A stretch of 64,000 nt of DNA from Hsuehochloa calcarea (lineage: Eukaryota; Streptophyta; Magnoliopsida; Poales; Poaceae), in the NCBI GenBank assembly GCA_036346395.1, contig CM070604.1, positions 34,685,662 to 34,749,661 of the forward strand. The letters run 5' to 3'. Within the stretch, counting starts at the first letter, position 1, and each line of letters starts with the position of its first letter. This document shows positions 1-12,400 of the stretch, piece after piece. A program made the position numbers and the translations under genes. The notes under the pieces are model-generated. The model did no database searches and was not told the origin of the DNA. It saw only the letters and a program-made list of their open reading frames with translations.

Positions 1-3000
1 ATCTAATTAGGAATACCCTAAGCTAAAGTATAGCACTTTACTTGTGATCATTTAATTCAGCAAATTGCAATTGGTGTTTGTCCTGTTCAGTTTTCAGAAA
101 AACTGAAAACTGCTTTTCTGTTTGAACCGAAACCTGGTAGTTGAGGTTAGCTAATGATGGTGAGGAGTTAGACTTTCAAGCATACTCTTTTAGATGTAGC
201 TTGATCTGAAATATTATTTTCTTTGAGTCAAATGAAGTAGCAAGTTTACATTTATGAATGCATGCGGTTTCGGTTTTGACAAATCTGAAAATTTCTGTTT
301 TGGTTGAGCTGAAATGTGCTAATCAGTGTTAAGGGATGCTAGGTGATAAGTTAAACATGTATAGGTACTTATCTAGCTATAACTCCATCTTGTATGTCAA
401 TTTGTTATAGTCTAATGAAGCTTCAAGTTGGCATCTCTAAATCTGTCCAGATTTTCAGATTTCCAAAATCTGATTTTTGCTTTACCTTGTAAGCCTCAAA
501 TCTTGATGACTACTTGTATTTGATGCTAAATAGTATGCTAGGCTATAAGTTTTACTCATTATCTAGTTATCTAAGCTAAATCATTGATTGGTTCTTAGCA
601 AAAATCAGCAAGACATCATTTTGTAATCAGCCCAAATCTCATTTTTGCTTAACCTGAAACTGTAGCAGTCTAAACCGAAATTGATATTGGTTGGTAGCTG
701 ATAGTAGGAGATGAATTAGACTTAGTATATTTCTCATTTAGTTGGAAATTAGTCCAGAATATCATTTTCTTCTAATGCCCTAGTTCCTCAATCTGATTTT
801 TGTATACCTTTCGCTTTTGGTTTTGCTAAAACTTGAAACACATGTAATGATTTTGATCATCCTATTTGTGAATGCTAGCTGATGCTTTGTGGTGATTTAG
901 GTTTCGAATATTACCTTTTAGCCTTGGCTTATTCAAAAACGTCAAGTGCTCATAATCTAGTGAAGCATCTATTGCTTTCTTTACAATCTATCTAGATCTC
1001 TGGTTTGGCAAAAACCTGAAACTGTAACTTTTCTGAATTCCCATTTTGGTTTTTGCTTCTTTTGGTGGTTATGCCAACCACATGTAACCTATTGTTAGCT
1101 TCTACTCCTTCTAGTAAAGAGTGCAAGTGTTAAGTTAAATTTCAGATTTTGAAATTTGAAACTCTAGTTCTTTACTAATCAAATCTGAACCTGTAATGCC
1201 TTTCTAACCCATTATATTTTGATAGCAAATGTATTAGTTATTATATATGGGGTAGTGTCCTTGAGTAAGATATGACTTAAGCATGTTGTTAATTATGCAT
1301 TGAGCTATTGATCATGACTTCTTTTATGCATTGTTTCTTGCCATTTTCCTTGCTATTCATTGGATTTTTGTGTTCTAGATACTGGTTCTTCTGAGATTGT
1401 TGAATCTTTTGTTGAGCCACCAGAACCTGAACAAGAGGTTATCTATTATTACCAAGGCAAGCTTCCTCTCTGCACCATGTTGATCCTAATCTTTTGAACT
1501 GTAGATTTATAAAATACAAAGACAACTGTTGCATGCAATTTTCTAAAAGACTATTTATGTTACATTCCCTAGTTAGCTATGACCGAACTTATGGCTTACC
1601 TTGAATTGATCATACACTCAACCTACGATAGTTTGTGGTGATATAATACTAAATTTTCAATTTTGCTTAGCCATGCAGTCCCTAGAACGGTAATGCTTGA
1701 CAGGCTTATCTTGTCAAACCTGGGGAACAACAAATACATTTTTATTTCTGTTGATTCTTTGTTCAGTTTCTTTAAATATGATATGAATCTAAATCTTGTG
1801 GTTAAACTTAATTCAAATCTGGACAAGTGGATGCTAGTGATGGTGCCTAGTGCACGAGAATGGGAAATGTGGATGTCTTATGCAGGTTGATTAAGGACTG
1901 AACTCTGACGGCCCAATTCAAGCACCAACGTACTTCCACATGCAGTGTATGGGCGCTGTTTGGTTAAGTAAAGGGTTAATATTATTGAGTTGGATACAGG
2001 AGAGTAAGGATATGTGTATTGATTTCATATGGCATAGATGCTTAAGTCTTCGGGCCGTGTCGTATGCCATGTGGAACCTATATCAATATCAGATGTTCTT
2101 AGAAGGGTAAGGGCGTAGATGTGTTACATCGCATGTACGTACCTTCAGGGCCCGACTGCGGTGTAATATGTGTGGCTAACACGAGTTTGCATTTAATTGA
2201 CTGGGTCGGCATTCCCTGTACAACATGTGAACCTCGGTTGAATATATGCTATCAGTCGTTGTTTAAGCGGGATCAGTGTCACATGGGTCATCCAACTCAA
2301 TAGTGTTAACTTGTTGAAAAATACCGAATCTTAGTTTACCCGGCCGGCATACCAAAGGCAGTGTGCTATTATCCTAGGGGCTACGGGCTAACTAAGTCAT
2401 GTGGGTAAAGATGTACACCCCTGCAGGGATTAAAACTATTCGAATAGCCGTGTCCACGGTTACGGGCAACGCTTGGATTGATGTCACCTGTATAGAATTT
2501 GCTCTCATTTGAGTTTTGGAAATTTCAATTTCGGCATGAGGAGGATCATGATTGGTTTGGTAATGATCAGTGATTATTATTGATACTGTTTATGCTTAGG
2601 TTCAATAACTTACTGTTTTTAGTCCAAATTGAATTATTAAAACTGCTTTGTCAATTGTTAGCAATTGTAGGTTAACAGGTATCGCTTTATGCAAATTGAA
2701 ACCATTAAGCCTTCTGTTGATAACCTTATGCATATAAAATTCTATTCCTTTGTATAGGTTCTCCTAAACACGTTCTTTTATTAGTTTGTGTAAGACTTCT
2801 TTGAGTACCTTTCGTACTCAAGGTTTATGACCTCTTGTTGCGGTGAGGATGGATACCTATATGAGATGCCCGTTAGCGCCGATCCGGGTGGCGCTAACGA
2901 GTAATGCTAGTTCTAGCCTCCACGCAATAGCTCGGGATAATGGGGCCATTGGTGGTTTTACTTTTATGTTTTTGTTTCCTCTGTTGCTCTTTTTGTTAAT

Positions 3001-3331
3001 GACCCAATGTCATCTGTTTTCATTCGGTATTGTAGCAACCTAGTGCTGTATCAACCGAATTTGGAGATGTAATTATTGATGTATAATTATGTGAATGTAT
3101 GACTTGTATGTGAATGATGCAATGTTGTTTTAGGATATATGTGCAATATTCATCGATCACAGGAAATATTGCATGACATATATCCGAGAACACGAATGTT
3201 GAAATTGTTACTTGTTATCATTATACTTTTAGTATGATTCTTAATAAAGGATTTGCCTTTGTTCCTTAAATAAGAATATTGCTATCGATATAATTTTAAT
3301 AAGGCACATTTCAATAATTGAGGGTCTCACA
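1..3331 (+). repeat. Element A 5' LTR (3' three-quarters)
   Basis: Matches 10624-13943 nearly base for base and ends at the same CTCACA. It holds no real gene. Visible landmarks are an exon-like module ending in a GGCAAGC donor (1379-1456), the palindrome CTATTCGAATAG (2436-2447) and a 6-bp-stem hairpin (2803-2819). Short open frames in it (for example 1663-1890, 2121-2303 and 2843-3043) are chance frames. Differences from the 3' LTR cluster at CAG/CTG. Confidence 0.95.
1379..1456 (+). other. Exon-like module in A 5' LTR
   Basis: A pyrimidine-rich stretch ending TTCTAG precedes the block, and CAAG|GCAAGC, a GC-type splice donor, ends it. It could encode an acidic, proline-rich peptide (…VEPPEPEQE…). 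The same module is at 11997-12074. Equivalent blocks occur in B, D, G and H. Splicing is an inference. Confidence 0.45.
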
Positions 3332-3336
3332 AATAT

Positions 3337-3347
3337 TAATATCGAGC
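3337..3347 (+). promoter_or_regulatory. Degenerate primer-binding site of A
   Basis: TAATATCGAGC sits 5 bases after the LTR end, where B, D and F have TGGTATCAGAGC, complementary to the initiator tRNA-Met 3' end. Two G-to-A changes and loss of the A in CAG separate it from the consensus. The assignment rests on position and partial match. Confidence 0.55.
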
Positions 3348-3607
3348 ATACGTTTGTCTCAGTAGGATAGAATTAGCATGGTTGTTGCCTTTAGTGAGTC
3401 TCTGTGATATTATTTTAACATAATTAATTTCTAAAAGATCTAAGCATCTTGTCTTTTACTTCTTATCTTCTTTTAGTATCAATTCTTATCCACCTCTCTT
3501 TTGATCGGTTTCTTACCTACCTTGTCTTTTATCCGTAGATGAGTGGTGGTATTTGATTAAGGAGACTCATGTAGAAAATGTGGATGGGTTTCAGCATTAC
3601 TTGAGAC
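3348..3607 (+). other. Element A leader
   Basis: AT-rich untranslated leader between the primer-binding site and the first coding remnant. No promoter, RNA gene or repeat is recognisable in it. Confidence 0.5.
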
Positions 3608-4270
3608 ATGATGTGGCGAGCTAATTTCACTTATCGGCCAGAGTATGCCATCTACCGTAGAGACCGAGGGCACGGTATGGAAGAGTACCAAGCTATCATT
3701 AATGTGATCGCGAGACGGTGGTGGGTAGTGTTCCCTCGCATCCATGTGCGTGCCACCTCCGAGTCTATGGTCATGCGGGAAGGCTGGCGTGGGATGATGA
3801 GCCTCCTTCGTCATGATTTGTGGAGTCGTCTCGACCACCCTATGTGCACTTCCCAAAGCAAGGCCCTAGATCGGATGTGATTACGTTTGATGAGATACGC
3901 TTTGGAGAGGACCCCACGTGCTGAGTTAGCTAGGTTGGTCCGTATCATGGCCCAAACCTATCAACCGCCTCGTACGAAGTTATGGGAGACCCGCCATCGT
4001 TTGCACGAGGCACAAGAATATTTGAGGCTTGGTGTTGTCACAAACCGCGTTCCTCGTAGCGTGCTTTATGGCAACAATGAGATTCCACCACCGCCATTTG
4101 TACCCCAAGGATGGCGCCTTCGAAGTTCGGGATGGTTCCTGTTTTTGGCGAGTGTCGTCAGGCCAGGATATCTGCTGGATTTCCTCGCACTCAGCGGCCT
4201 ATTCACTCTGGGGGACATCATCTGCTGTTGGGTTCTCCCACTCGTCTCATTAGCCCATCGAACCCTTTAG
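3608..4270 (+). pseudogene. Extra ORF upstream of gag in A (unknown function, frameshifted)
   Basis: Two open stretches in different frames (3608-3880 and 3887-4270) read as one former protein of roughly 200 residues before gag. The first half contains YRPEYAIYRRD, then EEYQAIINVIARRWW and a VMREGWRGMMSLLRHDLW helix-like segment; the second continues LARLVRIMAQTYQPPRT...LHEAQEYL. This resembles, from memory, unannotated proteins in plant genomes with the layout 'YR.EFEIYCRD...EY.A.V', possibly retrotransposon accessory ORFs. That link is unverified. It is not gag: there is no zinc knuckle, and a separate gag follows at 4764. B has no equivalent in its 870-bp leader. The last third of the second frame is hydrophobic and probably out of frame. 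Confidence 0.45.
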
Positions 4271-4763
4271 ATACTGGTTCACCCGAGGCTCATTTGCTAA
4301 ATGAGTTTCCGTGAATTTTAACCGAGACGACCATGTTTAGGGTGAAGGATGTGAGTGGCTTTAGTTGTGTAATAGGCTAGTAGTTGTCTATTAAGTAGTG
4401 TGTAATAGCATAGCCTATGTCTCAGATAAATATTGTGTGTTAACGTTTGTACTTTAAAACATGGTGAGGTAGTGGCCGACTTGTGTATTTTGGGCATAGC
4501 ATGTTTCTGTTATTTATTAATAAAGTGGATCTGAGGCTTTTGTTTGTAATTGAATTTGTCATGGTCTTTGTTCAAATGACATTTCATGGGATGGAAGCCG
4601 CACCTTTTATTGTATTTTGTCTTTGTTGTTTGTGGTGTTAATTGGTTGCATATCATGACATCTTGCATGTTTAGGTTTAGTATTTAATTATTTTCTTTCT
4701 CCAAAGCTTGTATGTGTTAGCACGAGTGTATCCTTGTTATAATGTTCACCATTATATGGCAGG
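4271..4763 (+). other. Spacer between extra ORF and gag in A
   Basis: T-rich non-coding sequence with stops in all frames. No recognisable feature. Confidence 0.5.
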
Positions 4764-5935
4764 ATGACAGGACCAACCACTCGATCGCGAACACAACAAG
4801 AGGAGAGGTTCTCCACTCTGTTCTTGAGACTCGGGGAGCGACGGACCCTTCGGATCCCATGGTCCGCAAGGTGGTAGGCGGGAAGAGGAGCTTCCTCCAC
4901 CACCCACTATGGCGATGTGCTCATGCAAATTGGCGCAACCGCATGGACGAGACAGCGTATCTTGGGCGGTGCACTCAATACCTCTTCCATCACTCCACCA
5001 CCGGTAGAGCGGGAGTTCGCATGGGCGAGGAAGTCTTGTCGACTTTCAATGGACTAATCCGCCAACATTCTCTAGCTCCCGTGATCCTTTGGAGGCGGAG
5101 GATTGGCTTAAGGAGATTAAAAGAAGTCGACCATTGCCCGGTGCTCAAAGGAGAAGGTTCTATATGCTAGCTACCGATTGGTGGGCGGCTAGCAATTGGT
5201 GGGATAATTATCGGCTATCAACCCGCGGATATACTCCTACGGCTTGAGTTCATGGAGGCCTTTCGCGAGGCCCATATACGAGGGAGTGATGATGCTCAAG
5301 CGGCGAGGAATTTCTCGCTCTCAAGCAAGGGCGAACATCGGTGACCGAGTACCTTCATGAGTTTAATTTTCTTGCTCGATGCGCCCGACGATGTTTCGAC
5401 GGACGCCGTCGTCGAAACCGTTTCATGAATGGTCTATCGAAGAGTTGCGATTGGCTTTGGCGGTGCAAGATTTGAAATTTCCAACATCTTGTGGACAAAG
5501 CCATCATTCTGAAACTAAAAGCAAGGCATTGGAAGAGTCGCGGAAGCGGCAGAAGGTTACCCAATTCGCATCCAGTAGCCGTTCAGTTAGACCGCGTCTG
5601 TGGCGGCCTCAGCCTTCCGGCGCGCGATTTGGTTCCACCTGGCGCCGATGTTTGCTTTTCGCCCACCGCCACCTTACGGCGATCCCGACCTAGTGGACAC
5701 AGACCACCTGCTGCCATCAATGTCAGACCAGGTGTGATATGCTATCATTGTGGACGCCCGGGGCATTTTGCAAATCAGTGTTTTGCTAAGGCAAAGGGGT
5801 TGCCACCTGTTCAGCCATCTCCAGCTCTTGTTCGTCCTGCACCTTCTCCAAAGGCAATTGCTAAGCCTGATCCAGTTCCAGCCCGCGGCCGTGTAAATCA
5901 ATTAACTGCTGAAGAAGCGGCCGAGGCACCTGAAG
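4764..5935 (+). pseudogene. gag: Element A gag (frameshifted), zinc knuckle intact
   Basis: Gag is the capsid/nucleocapsid precursor that packages element RNA. A plausible start at 4764 opens MTGPTTRSRT. Capsid fragments follow in shifting frames: FSSSRDPLEAEDWLKEI around 5065-5130, an AASNWWDNY segment near 5185, and EYLHEFNFLARCAPDDV around 5346-5395. The nucleocapsid knuckle CYHCGRPGHFANQC (CX2CX4HX4C) at 5740-5781 is complete. At least three frameshifts break the gene. The layout follows B's gag at 17042. The start codon is inferred from position only. Confidence 0.8.
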
Positions 5936-6480
5936 TTATCCTTGGTATGCTCCTAGTTAATTCGGTTCGACTCTTCGTTTTATTTGACTCGGAGCATCTC
6001 ATTCTTTTGTTAGTAAGCGGTTTGCTACTCAACATCGATTAGTTATGCATCATCTTCATACACCGCATATTATTCATTCGCTGGTCGGTATTTTTAACTG
6101 ATCAAATCTGCCTTAATGTCAATATCATTATTGAAGGGGTAGATTTTTGGGCAGACCTGATTGTGATAAATTCACAAGGGATAGATGTTATTTTGGGAAT
6201 GGATTGGTTGGCCAAGAATGCAGGGCAAATTAATTGTGCCCAACGAACCATATCCGTCACTAATAAAAATGGCCTTTCACCATTTTTCAATCTAGAGCAG
6301 TTCATTCTCATGCAGGTGCGATGAAAATGGATACCACCCCTACTTTGGAGTCGATGCTTGTAGTATGTGAATATCCTGACGTTTTCTGAAGACCTTCGGT
6401 ATGCCACGGATCGGAAGTGGAGTTCGTGATTGAACTAGTTCTGATCTTGCTCCCATATCGAGAAGACCTTATCGCATGCC
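5936..6480 (+). pseudogene. pol: Element A aspartic protease remnant
   Basis: The sequence encoding VILGMLLVNS...VLFDS corresponds to the protease strand that ends in DSGASHSF in element B. One base is missing right in the DSGA codons near 5990, so the frame is lost at the catalytic site. Further downstream, DVILGMDWL-like coding (6185-6215) and the linker to reverse transcriptase can be followed in other frames. It is nonfunctional as written. Confidence 0.75.
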
Positions 6481-7140
6481 TTCTAATGAGTTGTTTGAAT
6501 TGAAGAAACAAGCGGGAGAATTGCTTGACAAAGGATTCATTAGACCGAGTTCCTCACCATGGGGATGCCCGCCATCTTTGTCCAAAAGAAAGACAAGACT
6601 TTACGGATGTGTGTGGATTACCGTCAGTTAAATGAAGTCACTATCAAAAACAAATATCCTTTACCTCGAATCGATGATCTGTTTGACCGCTTGGTGGAGC
6701 CCGTGTCTTTTCTAAGATTGATTTGCGATCGGGCTATCATCGGATCAAGGTTAGAGCCGAGGACATTCCTAAGACAAAGATTCTCTACTCGCTATGGGTT
6801 ATATGAATATCTTGTCATGTCCTTTGGCCTAACCAATGCTCCAAATTATTTTATGAATCTTATGAATTCATCTTCATGGAATTCTTGGATAAGTTTGTTG
6901 TTGTGTTTATTGACGACATTCTTATCTATTCCAAGTCTGTAGAAGAGCATGAACGACATTTGAGACTTGTGCTAGATACACTTCGCAAGCATCACCGTAT
7001 GCTAAATTTAGCAAGTGTGCTTTACGGCTCAAACAAGTTGCATTCTGGGACATGTATTATCGGAAGGGGTATTACGGTTGATCGACAAAGATACAAGATG
7101 TATTGGGTGAAGCGACCTCGAGAATGTTCATGAAGTTCGA
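6481..7140 (+). pseudogene. pol: Element A reverse transcriptase (broken)
   Basis: Open stretches 6559-6942 and 6876-7133 together cover the fingers and palm: PAIFVQKKDKTLRMCVDYRQ, KNKYPLPRIDDLFD, then GLYEYLVMSFGLTNAP, and in the next frame FVVVFIDDILIYSK with the catalytic FIDD near 6905. The first catalytic block (KIDLRSGYHQ in relatives) is scrambled around 6700-6750, where B and D read CTGGAGCC-type sequence. After the FIDD the thumb is shifted at places where D has CAGCTG or TTCTGG. Confidence 0.85.
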
Positions 7141-7700
7141 GTTTTCTTGGACTTGCGGGTTATTACCGTCGGTTCATTGAAAACTTCTCTAAAATTTCTA
7201 GGCCTCGACCCGACTTCTAAAGAAGGAGAACAAATTCTTTTGGTCGGTGGAGTGCAAAAGCAGCTGACTCTGAGAAAGCTCCCGATCAAGCTCTGTTCTC
7301 ACTCTTCGGATATCCATAAGACTTTTAATATCTATTGTGATGCATCTCGCCATGGACTTGGTGTGTACTTATGCAAGAAGGCGAGTTGTGGCATATGCAT
7401 CCAGCGATTCGACCTCATGAGGTGAATTATCCTACTCATGATTTGGAATTGGCGGCGTAGTCCATGCCTTAAAGATTTGGCGACATTACCTTCTCGTGTC
7501 GTTGCGAAATATATCTTGATCATAAAAGCACGAAATATATATTCACTCAAGTGGACTGAATATGAGGCAAAGAAGATGGCTTGAATTGATCAAGGACTAC
7601 GATATGGGTATTCACTACCATCTGGCAAAGCCAATGTTGTGGTGATGCCCTAAGCGAAAGTCACATTGCAATTGCTTATCAACAATTCCCACGGCTAAGA
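7141..7700 (+). pseudogene. pol: Element A RNase H remnant
   Basis: RNase H removes the RNA strand during reverse transcription. Recognisable pieces are GYYRRFIENFSK-like coding near 7158, YCDASRHGLGVYL (7333 on), NYPTHDLELAA (7426 on) and the RRWLELIKDYDMGIHYH block (7570-7630). They lie in several frames separated by one-base gaps. Domain order and spacing match D at 38500-39050. Confidence 0.8.
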
Positions 7701-8690
7701 GCTTATGTGCTGATTTTCAGCTTAAGTCTCGAAATGGTAGCGATGGATTTCTTCTTTGCTTTGGAAGTGAAGTCAACCCTCGAAGATCAGATTAAAGCTC
7801 GTAAAACCGATGCCGAGGTGGCGAAATCAAGGAAAATTTGAAGGCGAGTAAAGCCATTGAATTCTCTCAAGATGCCGATGGTCTCCTTGATAGATCGCAA
7901 TCGTTTGGTGGTACCTTCAAATTCTCGATTGAGAGAGCTAATTCTCAAAGAAGCTCATAATTCCAAGTTTTCTATACATCCCGGAAGTACTAAGATGTAC
8001 GGGACTTAAAGAAGACATTTTGGTGGAGCGGGATGAAAAGGCAAATTGCTCGAGATGTTCTTTGAATGCGATATTTGCCAAAGGGTTAAAGCCGAGCACT
8101 TAAAACCTCTTTGGTACCCTTCACCTTTGCCTATTCCAAAATGGAAATGGGAAGAAGTCGGTATGGATTTTGTTACGGACTTCCAAAACTCGTAATGGGT
8201 TTGATGCCATTTGGGTGATCATTGATCGTCTAACAAAAGTGGCTCATTTTATTCCTGTCAAAACCATTTTCAATGGCAAGCAGTTAGCAGAGTTATATAT
8301 TGCTAAGATTGTTTGTCTCCATGGTGTTCCAAAAGTCATTGTCTCAGATCGTGGACCTCAGTTCACATCTCATTTCTGGAATTGTCTCCATCAAGCCATG
8401 GGGATGAAACTCTCTTCGATCTGACTTATCATCCTCAAACCAAGGTCAAGCGAAAGGGTAAATCAAGTGATGGAAGATCTTCTTAGAGCCTGTGTGCTAT
8501 CATATGGCAAGAACTGGGAAAAATCTTTGCCGTATGTGGAGTTTTCCTACAATAATAGCTATCAAGCAAGTATTCAAATGTCACCTTTTGAAGCCTTGTA
8601 TGGAAGAGCTTGTAGGACTCCATTGAATTGGTCCGAGTCTGGTGAAAGACCATTTTATGGTCGGACTTGGTAATAGAAGCCAAGAGCAAG
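7701..8690 (+). pseudogene. pol: Element A integrase (broken)
   Basis: A zinc-binding HHCC region is traceable at 7950-8090 (IHPGSTKMY..., CDICQRVKAEH in shifted frames). The core is partly open at 8170-8424: GFDAIWVIIDRLTKVAHFIPV, LHGVPKVIVSDRGPQFTSHFW, which includes the second catalytic Asp. The next open stretch (8467-8673) has MEDLLRACVLSYGKNWEKSLPYVEFSYNNSYQ and ALYGRACRTPLNW. The catalytic Glu segment falls near the break at 8420-8465. Confidence 0.83.
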
Positions 8691-9175
8691 TTAAATGCGA
8701 TTCGAGACCGATCAAAACCGCGATCTCGTCAAAAGAGCTATGCTGACCATCGTCGGCGTGAGTTAAGTTTTGAGGTAGATGATTATGTCTATCTTAAAGT
8801 ATCACCAATGAAAGGCACTCATCGTTTTCAGGTGAAAGGAAAGCTAGCACCTCGTTATATCGGACCCTTAGAATCATTGCAAAGCGAGGAGTCAGCTTAT
8901 CAATTAGAGCTACCGAGTCTCTTTCGCGATGCATGATACTTTTCATATTTCTCAGCTGAAGAAATGCCTTCGTATTCCTACCGAGGCCACTGGCTTATGA
9001 GAATCTTGATCTCCAACAGATCTTTCCTATCAAGAGCAACCGGTGCGTATTCTTGATGAAATGGAACGCAGAACAAGAAACCGCACCGTCAAGTTCTTAA
9101 AAGTTCGGTGGGCTAATCATTGAAAGATGAAGCCACGTGGGGCGTGAAGATCGATGAGGATTGAACACCCCATCT
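8691..9175 (+). pseudogene. pol: Element A integrase C-terminus and chromodomain remnant
   Basis: 8667-8936 encodes KSYADHRRRELSFEVDDYVYLKVSPMKGTHRFQVKGKLAPRYIGP, the GPY/F module of chromovirus integrases. It is followed in shifted frames by FHISQLKKCL, EHPVRILDE and the chromodomain core (RNRTVKFLKVRW, then DEATW near 9130). Chromodomains steer integration to particular chromatin marks. The end of pol is estimated from alignment to B (stop at 21425-21427). Confidence 0.75.
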
Positions 9176-9389
9176 TTTCACTGTTTAAAAATTGCCTTTG
9201 AGTCAAGAAAGGCAAGGTTAAACAAAGCAGTGTAAAAGAAGGATGTAATAACAACACTATGTTGTCTATTAGAATCTTTCTTTGCTATCTTTATCGGAAA
9301 TCAAAACACATATGTTTTATCTCCAGAAAGAACCATTTCAATTTGAATTCCTTTGCAACTTTTGAGTCGTCCAAATCTCGGACGAGATT

Positions 9390-9406
9390 TTCTTAAGAGG
9401 TAGGTT
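9390..9406 (+). promoter_or_regulatory. Polypurine tract of A
   Basis: TTAAGAGGTAGGTT lies directly before the 3' LTR and matches the position of the AAGGGGGGAGGTTT tract in B. It primes plus-strand DNA synthesis. It is interrupted by pyrimidines, so it is weaker than in B and D. Confidence 0.6.
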
Positions 9407-12400
9407 TGTAATGATCTCGCTTTTAGTAAACAGTAATTAGATGCTTTTCATAGCATCACTGTTTATTTTGAAACTTGGGTATGTTGTTACAATCCAAAAT
9501 ATTGATTTGCTATTCTTTTTGTCTCCATCAATCTCAGCCCTCCCTTTTGATCAAGTGGTCGGTTTTCTTGGAGTTTCTTTGCTTCCTTCTTCTTTGCTAC
9601 ATCAAGGCAACACAGGCATTGCACTAAGCTCTGTTTTCCTTCTTCATTTCGGTTGGGCATAGCAACAGCGAGAGCGGCGAATTTCAGAAGAAGCGGCTGC
9701 TTTTTCTTTCCTTTTCATTCTACTGGGAGCAAGGTGCGGTAAAGCGAAGAAATCTCATTGCGGGGCATCGGCTTGACAAAGACAAAGACCCTTTTCCCCT
9801 CCTTCTTTTTGGTTGGGAAGCACTGTTTTGACCAGCATGTAACTCAGAGCAGCAGTTTCTTTTCTCTTTCCCTTCTTTGGTGGATGGCGGTCTTTGCGGC
9901 CGCCAAGACAACGTAAGCCGGTCGGCCAGCCAGCACCACCTCAGCATCTCTAGAAACCTCTCCTTGCTCTGGAGCTTTAACCCTTCCCAAGCCTTAGTGT
10001 TAGCCTCTTGCCATTCTAGATTGCTAGTGCTACTCATACTGCTGCTCATGCCTTCTTCCTTATCAGTGAAAATGGAGCAGCTCCCAGTGAACCGAACTGG
10101 TTAGAATACTGCTTGGGGTTTTCCTGTGTCGGTGAAGGGAAGTGGTTTTCAAAGCTTTCTTGTTCAGCTGAAAAGATTTCATTTTCTCCTCTAGCTGTAG
10201 CTGGTAAGACATGATCTTATGTCTTTTCTTCTTGTTATTCTTTGGAAACTCCATAGCTGATCTAAATCACCTCCTTGTGCATGTGGTGCTCAAGTTTTGT
10301 CTTGACAAAACTTTTGTTTTTGTAGCTTTTCGGTCTTTCATATCATTGCAAGGTCTAGGGTTTCTCTTGTCTCTTTTCAGCCTATTTAGGTCTTATTTGA
10401 ACCTGAGAATGGTTAGTAGCAGACTTCAATTATTGCTAAAGGTCATCAAGTGGTCGGCTGTGCACTGTCCATCTTCGGTTATACCAGTAGTACCCAGCAA
10501 AGATTGAAATCTGTAATCTTTTCAGCCGACTGCTCCCTGTCCATTGTCGGTTGGGCTAGTAGTACACAGCAACTTCTTTCTTTCTTGTCAATTGCTGTTA
10601 GCAAATGGTGGGTTATTTTCCTAATCTAATTAGGAATACCCTAAGCTAAAGTATAGCACTTTACTTGTGATCATTTAATTCAGCAAATTGCAATTGGTGT
10701 TTGTCTGTTCTCGTTTTGAAAAAGCTGAAATCGCTTCTGTTTGAACCAAACACAGTAGTTGAGGTTAGCTAATGATGGTGAGGAGTTAGACTTTCAAGCA
10801 TACTCTTTTAGATGTAGCTTGATCTGAAATATTATTTTCTTTGAGTCAAATGAAGTAGCAAGTTTACATTTATGAATCATGCGGTTTTGGTTTTGACAAA
10901 TCTGAAAATTTCGCTTTGGTTGAGTGAAATGTGCTAATCGGTGTTAAGGGATGCTAGGTGATAAGTTAAACATGTATAGGTACTTATCTAGCTATAACTC
11001 CATCTTGTATGTCAATTTGTTATAGTCTAATGAAGCTTCAAGTTGGCATCTCTAAATCTGTCCAGATTTTCAGATTTCCAAAATCTGATTTTTGCTTTAC
11101 CTTGTAAGCCTCAAATCTTGATGACTACTTGTATTTGATGCTAAATAGTATGCTAGGCTATAAGTTTTACTCATTATCTAGTTATCTAAGCTAAATCATT
11201 GATTGGTTCTTAGCAAAAATCAGCAAGACATCATTTTGTAATCAGCCCAAATCTCATTTTTGCTTAACTCAAATCAGAGTGATCTAAACCGAAATTGATA
11301 TTGGTTGGTAGCTGATAGTAGGAGATGAATTAGACTTAGTATATTTCTCATTTAGTTGGAAATTAGTCCAGAATATCATTTTCTTCTAATGCCCTAGTTC
11401 CTCAATCTGATTTTTGTACTTCTGCTCAGTTTTCGGTTTTGCTAAAAACTTGAAACCTGTAATACAGATTTTGATCATCCTATTTGTGAATGCTAGCTGA
11501 TGCTTTGTGGTGATTTAGGTTTCGAATATTACCTTTTAGCCTTGGCTTATTCAAAAACGTCAAGTGCTCATAATCTAGTGAAGCATCTATTGCTTTCTTT
11601 ACAATCTATCTAGATCTCTGGTTTGGCAAAAACCTGAAACTGTAACTTTTCTGAATTCCCATTTCGGTTTTTGCTTCTTTTGGTGGTTATGCCAACCACA
11701 TGTAACCTATTGTTAGCTTCTACTCCTTCTAGTAAAGAGTGCAAGTGTTAAGTTAAATTTCAGATTTTGAAATTTGAAACTCTAGTTCTTTACTAATCAA
11801 ATCTGAACCTGTAATGCCTTTCTAACCCATTATATTTTGATAGCAAATGTATTAGTTATTATATATGGGGTAGTGTCCTTGAGTAAGATATGACTTAAGC
11901 ATGTTGTTAATTATGCATTGAGCTATTGATCATGACTTCTTTTATGCATTGTTTCTTGCCATTTTCCTTGCTATTCATTGGATTTTTGTGTTCTAGATAC
12001 TGGTTCTTCTGAGATTGTTGAATCTTTTGTTGAGCCACCAGAACCTGAACAAGAGGTTATCTATTATTACCAAGGCAAGCTTCCTCTACGCACCATGTTG
12101 ATCCTAATCTTTTGAGCTGTAGATTTATAAAATACTGGTGACACTTGTTGCATGCAATTTTCTAAAGACTATTTATGTTACATTCCTAGTTAGCTATGAC
12201 CAGAACTTATGGCTTACCTTGAATTGATCATACACTCAACCTACGATAGTTTGTGGTGATATAATACTAAATTTTCAATTTTGCTTAGCCATGCAGTCCC
12301 TAGAACGGTAATGCTTGACAGGCTTATCTTGTCAAACACAGGGAACAACAAATACATTTTATTTCTGTTGATTCTTTGTTCGCTTTCTTTAAATATGATA

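Noticed and set aside
3557..3856. Minus-strand frame opposite the A upstream ORF
   Set aside because: Shadow of the plus-strand coding remnant; no motif.
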